Of a DNA stretch of 64,000 nucleotides, positions 1-7,145 are shown one piece after another. The DNA lies in NCBI RefSeq assembly GCF_900143625.1, contig NZ_FRFF01000167.1, positions 62,001-126,000 on the forward strand, written 5' to 3'. The notes below the pieces were generated by a model. The model saw only the letters and a list, made by a program, of their open reading frames with translations. It did no database searches and had not been told where the DNA came from. Made by a program: the position numbers and the translations under genes. Origin of the DNA: Nocardiopsis sp. JB363. GTDB taxonomy: Bacteria > Actinomycetota > Actinomycetes > Streptosporangiales > Streptosporangiaceae. Numbering within the stretch: position 1 is the stretch's first letter; each line of letters begins with the position of its first letter.

Positions 1-561
1 GGGGTTCTCCTTGACCGGGTGGTCGTCGGCGAGGTTCTCCACGTCCGGGTCCTGTAGGCCCACGCGGTAGGGGTTGAACCAGGCATGCAGTTCCAGGCCG
101 CGCTCGTGCGCCTCCTCGACCGCGTACTCCAACGGGTCGTAGCCGGGGTCACCGCCCTGCTCACCGGTGAGGTAGCGGGCCCAGGGCTCCAGCTCGGAGT
201 CGTAGACGGCGTCGGCGGTGGGGCGAGCGTGCAGGAAGACGGCGTTGAGGCCCATCTCCACCGAATCGTCGAGCCAGGCGTCGAGTTCGGCCTTCTGCTC
301 GTCGGCGGACAGACCGGGTTCGGAGGGCCAGTCGATGTTGCGCACGGTGGTGAGCCACGCACCGCGCATCTGGCGCTTGTCGTCGTCGGCCTGACAGGTG
401 GCGGGGGCCGCGATGCCCTCGCCGCCGGGCTCGGGGGCGTCGTCGGAGGCGGAGTCGCCATCGTTGGCGGAACAACCCGCCAACAGCATGGTCGTGGCCG
501 CGATCGCCGCCCACCGTCCCCCGGCGCGTGGCGTGGTCAGGGCCCGTGCCTTGGATCGCAT
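1..561 (-). CDS. GHL10/DUF187-type family 10 glycosylhydrolase lipoprotein, N-terminal part (runs off the window edge)
   Basis: The frame is open from the ATG at 559-561 to the window edge (187 codons), so only the N-terminal part is seen. An AAGGAG ribosome site precedes the start by about 8 nt. The first 30 residues form a lipoprotein signal with an LLAGC lipobox (Cys30), so the mature protein should be membrane-anchored outside the cell. The following part carries the GHL10 (DUF187) opening pattern: MRGAWLTTV, NIDWPSEPG, an Asp/Glu-rich helix, LNAVFLHARPTADAVYDSELEPW in pieces, and the HAWFNPYRV strand. This family is related to glycoside hydrolases and often acts on cell-wall or exopolysaccharide material. 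The substrate cannot be told from this fragment. Confidence in the family is good; the catalytic residues lie outside the window. Confidence 0.8.
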   Translation of the reverse strand, partial: MRSKARALTTPRAGGRWAAIAATTMLLAGCSANDGDSASDDAPEPGGEGIAAPATCQADDDKRQMRGAWLTTVRNIDWPSEPGLSADEQKAELDAWLDDSVEMGLNAVFLHARPTADAVYDSELEPWARYLTGEQGGDPGYDPLEYAVEEAHERGLELHAWFNPYRVGLQDPDVENLADDHPVKENP

Positions 562-749
562 CTACGTTCTCCTTCGGGGATGTCCGGCGCGTCGCCGTTC
601 GGCCTGGCGCCACGCCGGGACCCAGATTAGGGCAAGATGTCAAGTTTCGGATACGATTCGGCCAATGTGTGGATAACATCGCACACGGTGGACCATGGGA
701 ATGTCGCCGCAGGTCAATGAAGCACCGTGGCGACGGAGTCGGGGCGGGC

Positions 750-777
750 TCTGACCCTCCGACCGAGGTTCTAGACT
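750..777 (+). promoter_or_regulatory. Putative promoter of menF, probably leaderless
   Basis: A TCTGAC -35-like hexamer (750-755), a 16-nt spacer and TAGACT (772-777) precede the GTG at 786 by 8 nt. There is no Shine-Dalgarno sequence next to the GTG, so transcription probably starts at or within a base or two of the start codon, as is common in actinobacteria. Confidence 0.45.
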
Positions 778-785
778 CGATTCCC

Positions 786-2069
786 GTGAACGCAGTACAG
801 AGCCCACCCAAACTCTTCGTCCGCACCATCCCGCTGGACGACCGCGCCGGCAGCCTGATCGACCAGCTGCCGCAGGAGACGCCCCTGGCCTGGTTGAGCG
901 GAGACGACGGCCTCGTCGGATGGGGACGGGCGGCGCGGTTCGAACCCGAGATCGCCCCCGAGGGCACCACCCCCACCGACAACTCCCGCATCGGGCAGGG
1001 GGCCCGCTGGTTCGCCGACCTGCTGGCGAACGCCGAGGTCGAGGACGAAGTGGGCTTGCCCGGCACCGGCGCGGTCACCTTCGGCACGTTCACGTTCGCA
1101 CCCACATCCCCCGGTTCGGCGCTCGTGGTGCCCCGAGTACTCGTGGGCCGGCGCGGTGACCACTCCTGGTTGACCACCGTCACCGACGAACCCGGCGAAC
1201 GCCCCGCGCCACCATCGCGTTCGGTCACCGAGCCACGCCCTGTCGGCCCCTTGCGATGGCGCCCCGGTTCCCTCACCCCGGAGCAGTGGATGGACGTGAT
1301 CGCCGCGACGATCGCGCGCATCCGCGCGGGCGAACTCGACAAGGCCGTGCTGGCCCGCGACGCCCACGCCGAGGCCGACGCGCCCTTGGACGTGCGGATG
1401 CTGTTGAAGCGGCTGCACGCTCGCTTCCCCGGCTGCTTCACCTTCTCCGTCGACGGCATGGTCGGCGCCACCCCCGAACTCCTGCTGCGTATGGAGGGCA
1501 GCGAGTTCGACTCCCTGGTACTGGCCGGGACGCGTCCGCGCGGAGAGGACGAGGAGTCCGACCGGCGTCTGGGCCGGGAGATGATGGCCTCCGCCAAGGA
1601 CGTGGAGGAGCACGGCCTGGCCGTGGACTCGCTGCGCGCCGCCATGGAGCCGCTCACCGAGGAGCTCACCGTCCCGGACCGGCCGCACCTGCTCAAGCTC
1701 GCCAACGTCCAGCACCTGGCCACCAGCGCTCACGCGCGCCTGGCTCCCGGAGTCTCCGCCCTGGACGCCGTGGCGGCGCTGCACCCGACCGCCGCCGTGG
1801 GCGGTACGCCCACCGAGGCCGCGATGCGGCTGATCGCCGCGACGGAGGGCATGGACCGTGGCGGCTACGCCGGCCCCGTGGGCTGGCTGGACGGCGCGGG
1901 CAACGCCGAGTGGGGCATCGCACTGCGCAGCGCCCACGTGGACGGGGCGCGCGCCCGCCTGTACGCGGGCGGTGGGATCGTCGCCGGGTCCGACCCCGAG
2001 GCCGAACTCGCCGAGACCGAGGCCAAGTTCCGGGTGATGCGCGAGGCCCTCACCGACCCCGGTACCTGA
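786..2069 (+). CDS. menF: Isochorismate synthase MenF
   Basis: The protein of 427 aa isomerises chorismate to isochorismate, the first committed step of the classical menaquinone (vitamin K2) pathway in the cytoplasm. The C-terminal half is a chorismate-binding domain. It has the ELDKAVLARD segment with the conserved lysine, the GATPELLLR strand, LAGTRPRG, and the HPTAAVGGTP and YAGPVGW blocks with the Mg-binding acidic residues, ending in the YAGGGIVAGSDPEAEL block. The length is typical of the family. GTG 786 was chosen because a promoter-like sequence ends 8 nt before it and similarity begins soon after; an upstream in-frame ATG would add 86 unlikely residues. menD, menC and menE in the same 11 kb support menaquinone rather than siderophore (EntC/DhbC) use. 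It converges on the PhoX gene across a hairpin terminator. Confidence 0.9.
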   Translation: MNAVQSPPKLFVRTIPLDDRAGSLIDQLPQETPLAWLSGDDGLVGWGRAARFEPEIAPEGTTPTDNSRIGQGARWFADLLANAEVEDEVGLPGTGAVTFGTFTFAPTSPGSALVVPRVLVGRRGDHSWLTTVTDEPGERPAPPSRSVTEPRPVGPLRWRPGSLTPEQWMDVIAATIARIRAGELDKAVLARDAHAEADAPLDVRMLLKRLHARFPGCFTFSVDGMVGATPELLLRMEGSEFDSLVLAGTRPRGEDEESDRRLGREMMASAKDVEEHGLAVDSLRAAMEPLTEELTVPDRPHLLKLANVQHLATSAHARLAPGVSALDAVAALHPTAAVGGTPTEAAMRLIAATEGMDRGGYAGPVGWLDGAGNAEWGIALRSAHVDGARARLYAGGGIVAGSDPEAELAETEAKFRVMREALTDPGT

Positions 2070-2070
2070 A

Positions 2071-2111
2071 CCGGCCCCGGTCCTCCCCCACGACGGAGGG
2101 ACCGGGGCCGG
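2071..2111. terminator. Bidirectional hairpin terminator between menF and the PhoX gene
   Basis: A perfect 13-bp stem (2071-2083 pairing with 2099-2111; arm CCGGCCCCGGTCC) lies directly after the menF stop and before the convergent stop at 2145. There is no strong T-tract, as is usual in high-GC actinobacteria. Confidence 0.7.
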
Positions 2112-2144
2112 TGGCCTCGTCCGGGCCGGAGCCCGGGCCCGGGG

Positions 2145-4169
2145 TCAGTTGCCGACGTCGCGGCCGCCCTTGTGCCAGGCGCACACCACCGACGGGCGTG
2201 GGAAGCCGCCGTCGGGCCACACGCTGGTGGGCTCTTCGACGGTGCCGTTCTCACCCGGGTGCTGCGGGGCGAGGAACACCGTCTTCTGGTCCTCGGAGAT
2301 GAGCGGGCCACAGGCCTCGGCTTCGACCGGGACCGTGGCGAAGGTCCGCAGCTCGCCTCGGAAACGACCCTCGACCGGCATCACGTGCAGGGCGTCGTTG
2401 GTCTGCAGGGTGCCCGGCTGGCCATCGGTGGAGATCCACAGGTTGCCCTGCTTGTCGAAGGCCAGGTTGTCCGGAGCCGAGATCGCCATGACCTTGGACT
2501 TGTCGAAACCTGCGTAGTAGGTGGAGTCGTCCTCGGGTTCACCGCACACCAGGGGCACGATCCAGCCGAACGTGGTGGCCGCCGAATCGGCTCCGTCCTC
2601 GATGATCTCCAGGACGTGGCCGAACTTGTTGGGGCCGCGCGGGTTGGGCTCGTCGGCCTGACCCGGTTCGCGGGCGTCGTTGTTGGTCAGTGCGCAGTAC
2701 ACCTTGCCGGTGACCGGGCTGGGCTCGACGTCCTCGGGGCGGTCCATCTTGGTGGCGCCGACCGCGTCCGCGGCCAAACGGGTGTGGACGAGCACCTCGG
2801 CCACGGAGAAGCCGTCGACATGGCTCTCGGCGTCGGTGCACAGCGCGATCCACTCGCCGGTGCCGTCGAACTCACCGTCGGAGGGCAGTGTGCCGGTGCC
2901 GTCGATCTCCTCGGCGGGGCTGTTGCCCTCCAGACGGGCCACGTAGAGCGTGCCGCTGTCCAGCAGCGTCATGTTGTGTTTGTGGGAGCCCTCGACGTAC
3001 TTCTTGTCGCTGACGAACTTGTACAGGTAGTCGAAGCGCTCGTCGTCGCCCATGTAGGCGGCCACCCGACCGTCCTCGGTGATGTTGACGTTGGCGCCCT
3101 CGTGCTTGAAACGGCCCAACATGGTGCGCTTGACCGGGGTCGAGTCGGGATCGTGCGGGTCGATCTCCACGATGTAGCCGAAACGGTGGGCCTCATTGGG
3201 GTGCTTGGCCAGGTCGAAGCGCTCGTCGACCCGGTCCCAGCGACGACCGGAGTAGTCGGTGGGGAAGCCGTAGCGGGCGTAGGACTCGGTGTCGGGAGCA
3301 CCGACGAAGTACTGGTTGAAGTTCTCCTCACCGCTGAGGACGGTCCCCCACGGTGTCATTCCACCGGCGCAGTTGTTGAGCATGCCCAACACGTTCACGC
3401 CCTCGGGGTCGGCGTCGGTGCGCAGCAGCTCGTGCCCGGCGGCCGGACCCGTCACCCGGAACGGAGTCTCGTTGGTGATGCGACGGTTGAAGGGACGCTC
3501 GCCCTCGGTGATCAGCTTCCACTGGCCGGTGCCGTCGACCCGCTCCAGCTCCACCACCGAACCGCCGTGCGCGGCCATGGCGACCTTGATCCACTCCGGG
3601 TCGGCCGTCTCACCGTCGGTGTACCCGGCGAACATGATCTCTTCGTTGGTGTACTCGTGGTTGACCCACAGCAGACCGTGGTCGCCGTCGAGGGTGAAGA
3701 AACCGACGTAGTCGCAGTTGTAGCCGAACTGCTGCGCCTGGGCCTCACCGGTCTGATTCTCGAAGTCGAACTCCGGGGCGCCGGGCAACACGGGGTCGCC
3801 CCAGCGGACGATGACGTGGTGGTCGTAGCCCTCGGGGACGGTGATCTCGTCGCGGTTATTGGGCAGCACGTTCTTGAACGTGGGGCGCGGCGAGGGGTGC
3901 GGACGGTTCGGCCCCCGGTCCGCGGCGGCCGGGCTCAGGGCCGCCAGTCCCAGGGATCCGGCGCCGGTGCCGACCAGTGCCCCCTTCAGGGCGGTCCGGC
4001 GGGACAGCACACCCTGGAAGATGTCACCGAAATAGGGGTTGTCGCTCTTGTTGGGAGCAGGGTGGAAGCAGGCGTTGCCACAGCGGTACAGGCAGGTCTT
4101 CGCGGATCGACCACCACCGACACCACCGATGAGCGGCAGCAGACGACGGCGGGGCGCGGATTCGGGCAC
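2145..4169 (-). CDS. PhoX-family (DUF839) secreted phosphatase, Tat substrate
   Basis: This 674-aa protein belongs to the PhoX/DUF839 family, whose members are exported phosphomonoesterases with an Fe/Ca cofactor used in phosphate scavenging. The N-terminus has an SRRTALKGA twin-arginine motif (about residues 56-64) followed by a hydrophobic stretch ending in AALSPAAA, so it should be exported folded by Tat. An unusual N-terminal extension of about 55 residues with three cysteines precedes the Tat motif. Family segments such as LLWVNHEYTNEE, GMTPWGTVLSGEENFNQYF, GWIVEID-like GYIVEIDPHDP, FKHEGAN, YMGDDERFDYLYKF and DNLAFDKQGNLW are clear. The GTG at 4167-4169 has a GAGGAG site 6 nt upstream. 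A PHO-box-like tandem repeat lies about 130 bp upstream, consistent with induction by phosphate starvation through PhoP. Enzymatic activity is inferred from family only. Confidence 0.85.
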   Translation of the reverse strand: MPESAPRRRLLPLIGGVGGGRSAKTCLYRCGNACFHPAPNKSDNPYFGDIFQGVLSRRTALKGALVGTGAGSLGLAALSPAAADRGPNRPHPSPRPTFKNVLPNNRDEITVPEGYDHHVIVRWGDPVLPGAPEFDFENQTGEAQAQQFGYNCDYVGFFTLDGDHGLLWVNHEYTNEEIMFAGYTDGETADPEWIKVAMAAHGGSVVELERVDGTGQWKLITEGERPFNRRITNETPFRVTGPAAGHELLRTDADPEGVNVLGMLNNCAGGMTPWGTVLSGEENFNQYFVGAPDTESYARYGFPTDYSGRRWDRVDERFDLAKHPNEAHRFGYIVEIDPHDPDSTPVKRTMLGRFKHEGANVNITEDGRVAAYMGDDERFDYLYKFVSDKKYVEGSHKHNMTLLDSGTLYVARLEGNSPAEEIDGTGTLPSDGEFDGTGEWIALCTDAESHVDGFSVAEVLVHTRLAADAVGATKMDRPEDVEPSPVTGKVYCALTNNDAREPGQADEPNPRGPNKFGHVLEIIEDGADSAATTFGWIVPLVCGEPEDDSTYYAGFDKSKVMAISAPDNLAFDKQGNLWISTDGQPGTLQTNDALHVMPVEGRFRGELRTFATVPVEAEACGPLISEDQKTVFLAPQHPGENGTVEEPTSVWPDGGFPRPSVVCAWHKGGRDVGN

Positions 4170-4688
4170 GCGTTCTCCTCGGGCTTGGTGAACTGCTCCG
4201 CGTTCCCGAGGGGGCTTGCGGGGCTCCGCTCGGGGGTGCGGAGTGGTGCGGGCAGTGGGTCCTGCCGGTCGCTCTCGACCTTGGCCGAGGTTTCACACGT
4301 TGGGGTGAAACCGGCGTGAACGCCCCTACAACTCCTCTACACGGCTGTGGTCATTCCACACAGGGCAGTCGCACGCGCACCCACAGTCGGACCTCGTGGT
4401 GATCCTCGCCTACCCGTTTCGTCACGTCCACAAGCCTCGCCCAGGTGAGGTGGGTCATGATTCGGTCATCCCCTCGAAGAGCCGCCCGATCGACTCCAAG
4501 CGCCGCCCCCGATGAGCGACACGGACCCGAGCGCCTCGGCGGGCCCGTTTCCCGTGTGGCACCCTCGGGGAACGTCCACCGGTATCGCACCGTGGTCCGG
4601 ATGGGAAAATCGCCGAAAGCACCACGGCAAGGTGATGAGGATGGCTACCGTGAGCAACGAGAACGATCCGACCACCGGAGGCAGTCAC
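4170..4688. other. Divergent intergenic region between the PhoX gene and the Uma2 gene
   Basis: Apart from the PHO-box-like element I see no convincing gene. Short open frames here lack a ribosome site and have no recognisable similarity. In-frame ATGs upstream of 4689 could extend the Uma2 protein but are poorer starts. Confidence 0.4.
4289..4321 (-). promoter_or_regulatory. PHO-box-like tandem repeat upstream of the PhoX gene
   Basis: On the minus strand two consecutive 11-mers, GTTCACGCCGG (4311-4321) and TTTCACCCCAA (4300-4310), resemble the direct-repeat units bound by actinobacterial PhoP. The same place also contains a perfect 8-bp inverted repeat, GGTTTCAC-N8-GTGAAACC (4289-4312). 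The position, about 130 bp before a phosphatase gene, fits PhoP control. The match is by eye. Confidence 0.45.
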
Positions 4689-5306
4689 GTGTCCGCTCCG
4701 ACAGTTGCCCGGCAACGAGCGTCAGAGACCACCGACGGCGTGGTCATCCCCATGCCCCCACAGGACGGTTTCACCGCCGAGGACCTCGACCACATCCCGG
4801 ATCTTCCACCGCACACCGAACTCATCGACGGAAACCTGGTGCTGGTGAGCCCGCAGAAGCTGTTCCACATGCTCGTCCTCGAACTCTTGGGGGACGCACT
4901 GAAAGCACACGCGCCTGAAGACCTTCGAGTGGCGAGAGAGTTCTCGGTCAAACTCGCCGAACGGCAACGGCCGGAGCCGGACCTGATGCTGGTTCGCGCA
5001 AGCGCTTTCCGGGAACTGGACCAAACGTGGTTTCCGCCGGAGGTCGTCGAACTGGCGGTGGAGGTGGTCTCCCCCGAATCAGAGATCCGGGACCGGGAGC
5101 GCAAACCCCAACTCTACGCACGTGCCGGCGTGCGGTTCTTCTGGCGGATCGAACGGGACGGGAACGACGCCGTGCTCTACGAGTACGAGAAGGACCCGGC
5201 CTCTCCGTCCGGTGACTACGGCAGGCCGACCATCCACCGGGGCACCCTCAAGACCTCCGTCCCGGTGAAACTGGAGTTCGACCTGACGGACATCCTGCGC
5301 CGTTGA
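4689..5306 (+). CDS. Uma2-family PD-(D/E)XK nuclease-like protein
   Basis: This 205-aa protein has the Uma2 layout: GFTAEDLDHIPDLPPHTELIDG in pieces, LVLVSP, a middle EFSVKL strand, RPEPDLMLV with the metal-binding Asp, then VVELAVEVVSPESE and DRERKPQLYARAGVRFFW with the conserved Glu and Lys of the PD-(D/E)XK fold. Members are widespread in actinobacteria and cyanobacteria and called restriction-endonuclease-like, but most have no known biological role. GTG 4689 was chosen because GGAGG (4677-4681) lies 7 nt upstream and the resulting length equals the usual family size. It stands alone, convergent with menD across a terminator. Confidence 0.8.
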   Translation: MSAPTVARQRASETTDGVVIPMPPQDGFTAEDLDHIPDLPPHTELIDGNLVLVSPQKLFHMLVLELLGDALKAHAPEDLRVAREFSVKLAERQRPEPDLMLVRASAFRELDQTWFPPEVVELAVEVVSPESEIRDRERKPQLYARAGVRFFWRIERDGNDAVLYEYEKDPASPSGDYGRPTIHRGTLKTSVPVKLEFDLTDILRR

Positions 5307-5315
5307 CCCACATGG

Positions 5316-5352
5316 CGAAGGGGAGACATCGGCGTCCGATGCCTCCCCTTCG
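5316..5352. terminator. Bidirectional hairpin terminator between the Uma2 gene and menD
   Basis: A long hairpin has arms CGAAGGGGAG...CTCCCCTTCG extended by CATCGG/CCGATG, with a 3-nt loop and one mismatch. It lies between the convergent stops at 5306 and 5373. Confidence 0.7.
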
Positions 5353-5372
5353 TCGCGTCTGGGGACGCCGGG

Positions 5373-7094
5373 TCAGAACGTTCCGGTCACCGCGGTGTCG
5401 ACAGCGTCCTGTAGCCGACGACGCAGGGCCGCGCTACCGGCGCGTTCGGTGCACACCTCGATGATCCGCAGTCCCTCGCCCAGGAGGGCCTTGGGCAGGT
5501 CGGTGGCCCACTCCACCCGGGTGTAGGGCAGGTCCGCCACCGCGGCCACCCGCTCCATGGACACTCCGTGCGGGGTACCGAACACTCTCTCGAAGTCCGG
5601 GTGTCCGGCCTGTTCGAGCCCGGAGAAGATCCCGCCGCCATCGTTGTTGACCACCACGATCGCCAGCTCCGGGCGAGGCTCGCCGGGGCCGATGATCAAC
5701 CCGTTCTGGTCGTGCAGCAGCGCCAGGTCCCCGAGTAGAGCGTAGGCATGCCCCTCCCCCTCCCTCTGGTGGGCCAGCGCGGCGCCGATGGCCGTGGACA
5801 CCGTCCCGTCGATGCCGCTCACCCCGCGGTTGCCCACCAGGCGTACCCCGCAGCGGGGATGCATGGTGGCGTCCAGGTCGCGGATGGGCATGCTGGAGCC
5901 GGCGAACAGCAGTGAACCCGCCGTCATCTGCGAGGCGAGGTCCCGGGCCAGGCGCGGCTCCGTCAAGGTCTCCTCGGCGTCCAACACCCCGTCGACGGCC
6001 GCGCGGGCGATGGCCTCGGCACGTTCCCAGGAACGCGACCAGTCGGTGCGCGCCGGCTCGTCCCAGTTCAGACCGGCGGGCGGGGCGACCGCGGCGACCA
6101 CGTCGGTGGCGGTACGGACGGGGTCGGAGAAGTCGTTGAGCAGGCCCGCCGCGGGGTCACCGACCGTGGAGGAGGTGACCACCACGTGGCGTTCGGCGCG
6201 GCGCAGGTAGGCGAGGATCTGCCGGGACAGATTGGGCTTGCCCACGCTCACCACGAGTTCGGGGGCGTGCGCGTCGGCGAAACCCGGCACGGCCAGCAGT
6301 TGCCGAGAGGTGGAGATCGCACCCGAGCGGCGGGCGTTGGATGTGGGCTCGGCCAGCAGCGGCCAGCCGGTCAGTTCCGCCAGGGCCAGGAACGGCACCG
6401 GGTCGTAGTCGCCGTCACCGCAGACGATGACGCCGCGTTCGACGTCGGGCAGTACGTGGGGCGCGGGTTCGGTGTGCGGGCCGGGCCGTGAGATCCAGGG
6501 ACCGCCGTCGTCGCGCCCGTCCAGGGGCGTGGTCCACTCGGGACCGCTACCGGCGGGCTGGTCGGGGGTCAGGGGGTCACGGAAGGCCACGTTGAGGTGC
6601 ACGGGTCCGGGGCGTCCACCCTGGGCCGTCGCCCAGGCACGACAGCTCAGTGAACGCCAATAGGCGACCATCCCGGGCGCGGGGTCGGGGGTACCGACCT
6701 CGGCGAACATGCGTACCGCGCCGCCGTACAGGCCGATCTGGTCCACCGTCTGGTTGGCGCCGGTGCCGCGCAGTTCCGGGGGCCGGTCGGCGGTCAGCAC
6801 CAGCAGCGGCACCCCGCTCTCGTCGGCCTCCATCACCGCGGGGTGGAAGTTGGCGGCCGCGGTACCGGAGGTGCACACCACCGCGACGGGGCGCCGGGAG
6901 GACCGCGCCAGTCCCAAGGCGAGGAAGGAGGCGGAACGTTCGTCCACCCGCACATGGACGCGGATCCCGGGGTGCGCGACCAGCGCCAACGCCAGCGGGG
7001 TCGAACGCGACCCGGGCGCGACGACGGCCTCGGCCAGCCCGCATCGGGCCAGCTCGTCGACGAGGACCCGCGCCAGGGCGGTAGACGGATTCAT
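5373..7094 (-). CDS. menD: 2-succinyl-5-enolpyruvyl-6-hydroxy-3-cyclohexene-1-carboxylate synthase MenD
   Basis: MenD (573 aa) is the thiamine-diphosphate enzyme that joins isochorismate and 2-oxoglutarate with loss of CO2, the second menaquinone step. The N-terminus MNPSTALARVLVDELARCG and VVAPGSRSTPL is typical of actinobacterial MenD. The ThDP-binding part shows GNRGVSGIDGTVSTAIGAA and GDLALLHDQNG, followed by VVNNDGGGIFSGLEQ. The start is fixed at the ATG at 7092-7094 by the family N-terminus; the reading frame continues upstream into mobile-element DNA but that part is not MenD. The nearest Shine-Dalgarno-like GGAGG is 17 nt upstream, inside the terminal hairpin of the IscB element, so the native leader seems to have been replaced (see findings). 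menC lies on the same strand on the other side of that element, and the two were probably once adjacent. Confidence 0.93.
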   Translation of the reverse strand: MNPSTALARVLVDELARCGLAEAVVAPGSRSTPLALALVAHPGIRVHVRVDERSASFLALGLARSSRRPVAVVCTSGTAAANFHPAVMEADESGVPLLVLTADRPPELRGTGANQTVDQIGLYGGAVRMFAEVGTPDPAPGMVAYWRSLSCRAWATAQGGRPGPVHLNVAFRDPLTPDQPAGSGPEWTTPLDGRDDGGPWISRPGPHTEPAPHVLPDVERGVIVCGDGDYDPVPFLALAELTGWPLLAEPTSNARRSGAISTSRQLLAVPGFADAHAPELVVSVGKPNLSRQILAYLRRAERHVVVTSSTVGDPAAGLLNDFSDPVRTATDVVAAVAPPAGLNWDEPARTDWSRSWERAEAIARAAVDGVLDAEETLTEPRLARDLASQMTAGSLLFAGSSMPIRDLDATMHPRCGVRLVGNRGVSGIDGTVSTAIGAALAHQREGEGHAYALLGDLALLHDQNGLIIGPGEPRPELAIVVVNNDGGGIFSGLEQAGHPDFERVFGTPHGVSMERVAAVADLPYTRVEWATDLPKALLGEGLRIIEVCTERAGSAALRRRLQDAVDTAVTGTF

Positions 7095-7103
7095 CGATTT
7101 GTT

Positions 7104-7145
7104 GGGCGTTTCCTCCCGGCCCTTCAGGGCCGGGAGGAAACGCCC
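7104..7145. repeat. 3' terminal palindrome of the IscB element (19-bp stem)
   Basis: This is a perfect 19-bp inverted repeat with a 4-nt TTCA loop (TGAA on the minus strand). The loop contains the iscB stop codon. It probably serves both as the right-end palindrome of the element and as the iscB terminator. It ends 9 bp before the menD ATG. Confidence 0.75.

Noticed and set aside
2172..4319. Long plus-strand open frame of 715 codons opposite the PhoX gene
   Set aside because: It has no ribosome site or domain, is Gly/Val/Arg-rich, and is a GC-bias shadow of a clear PhoX-family gene.
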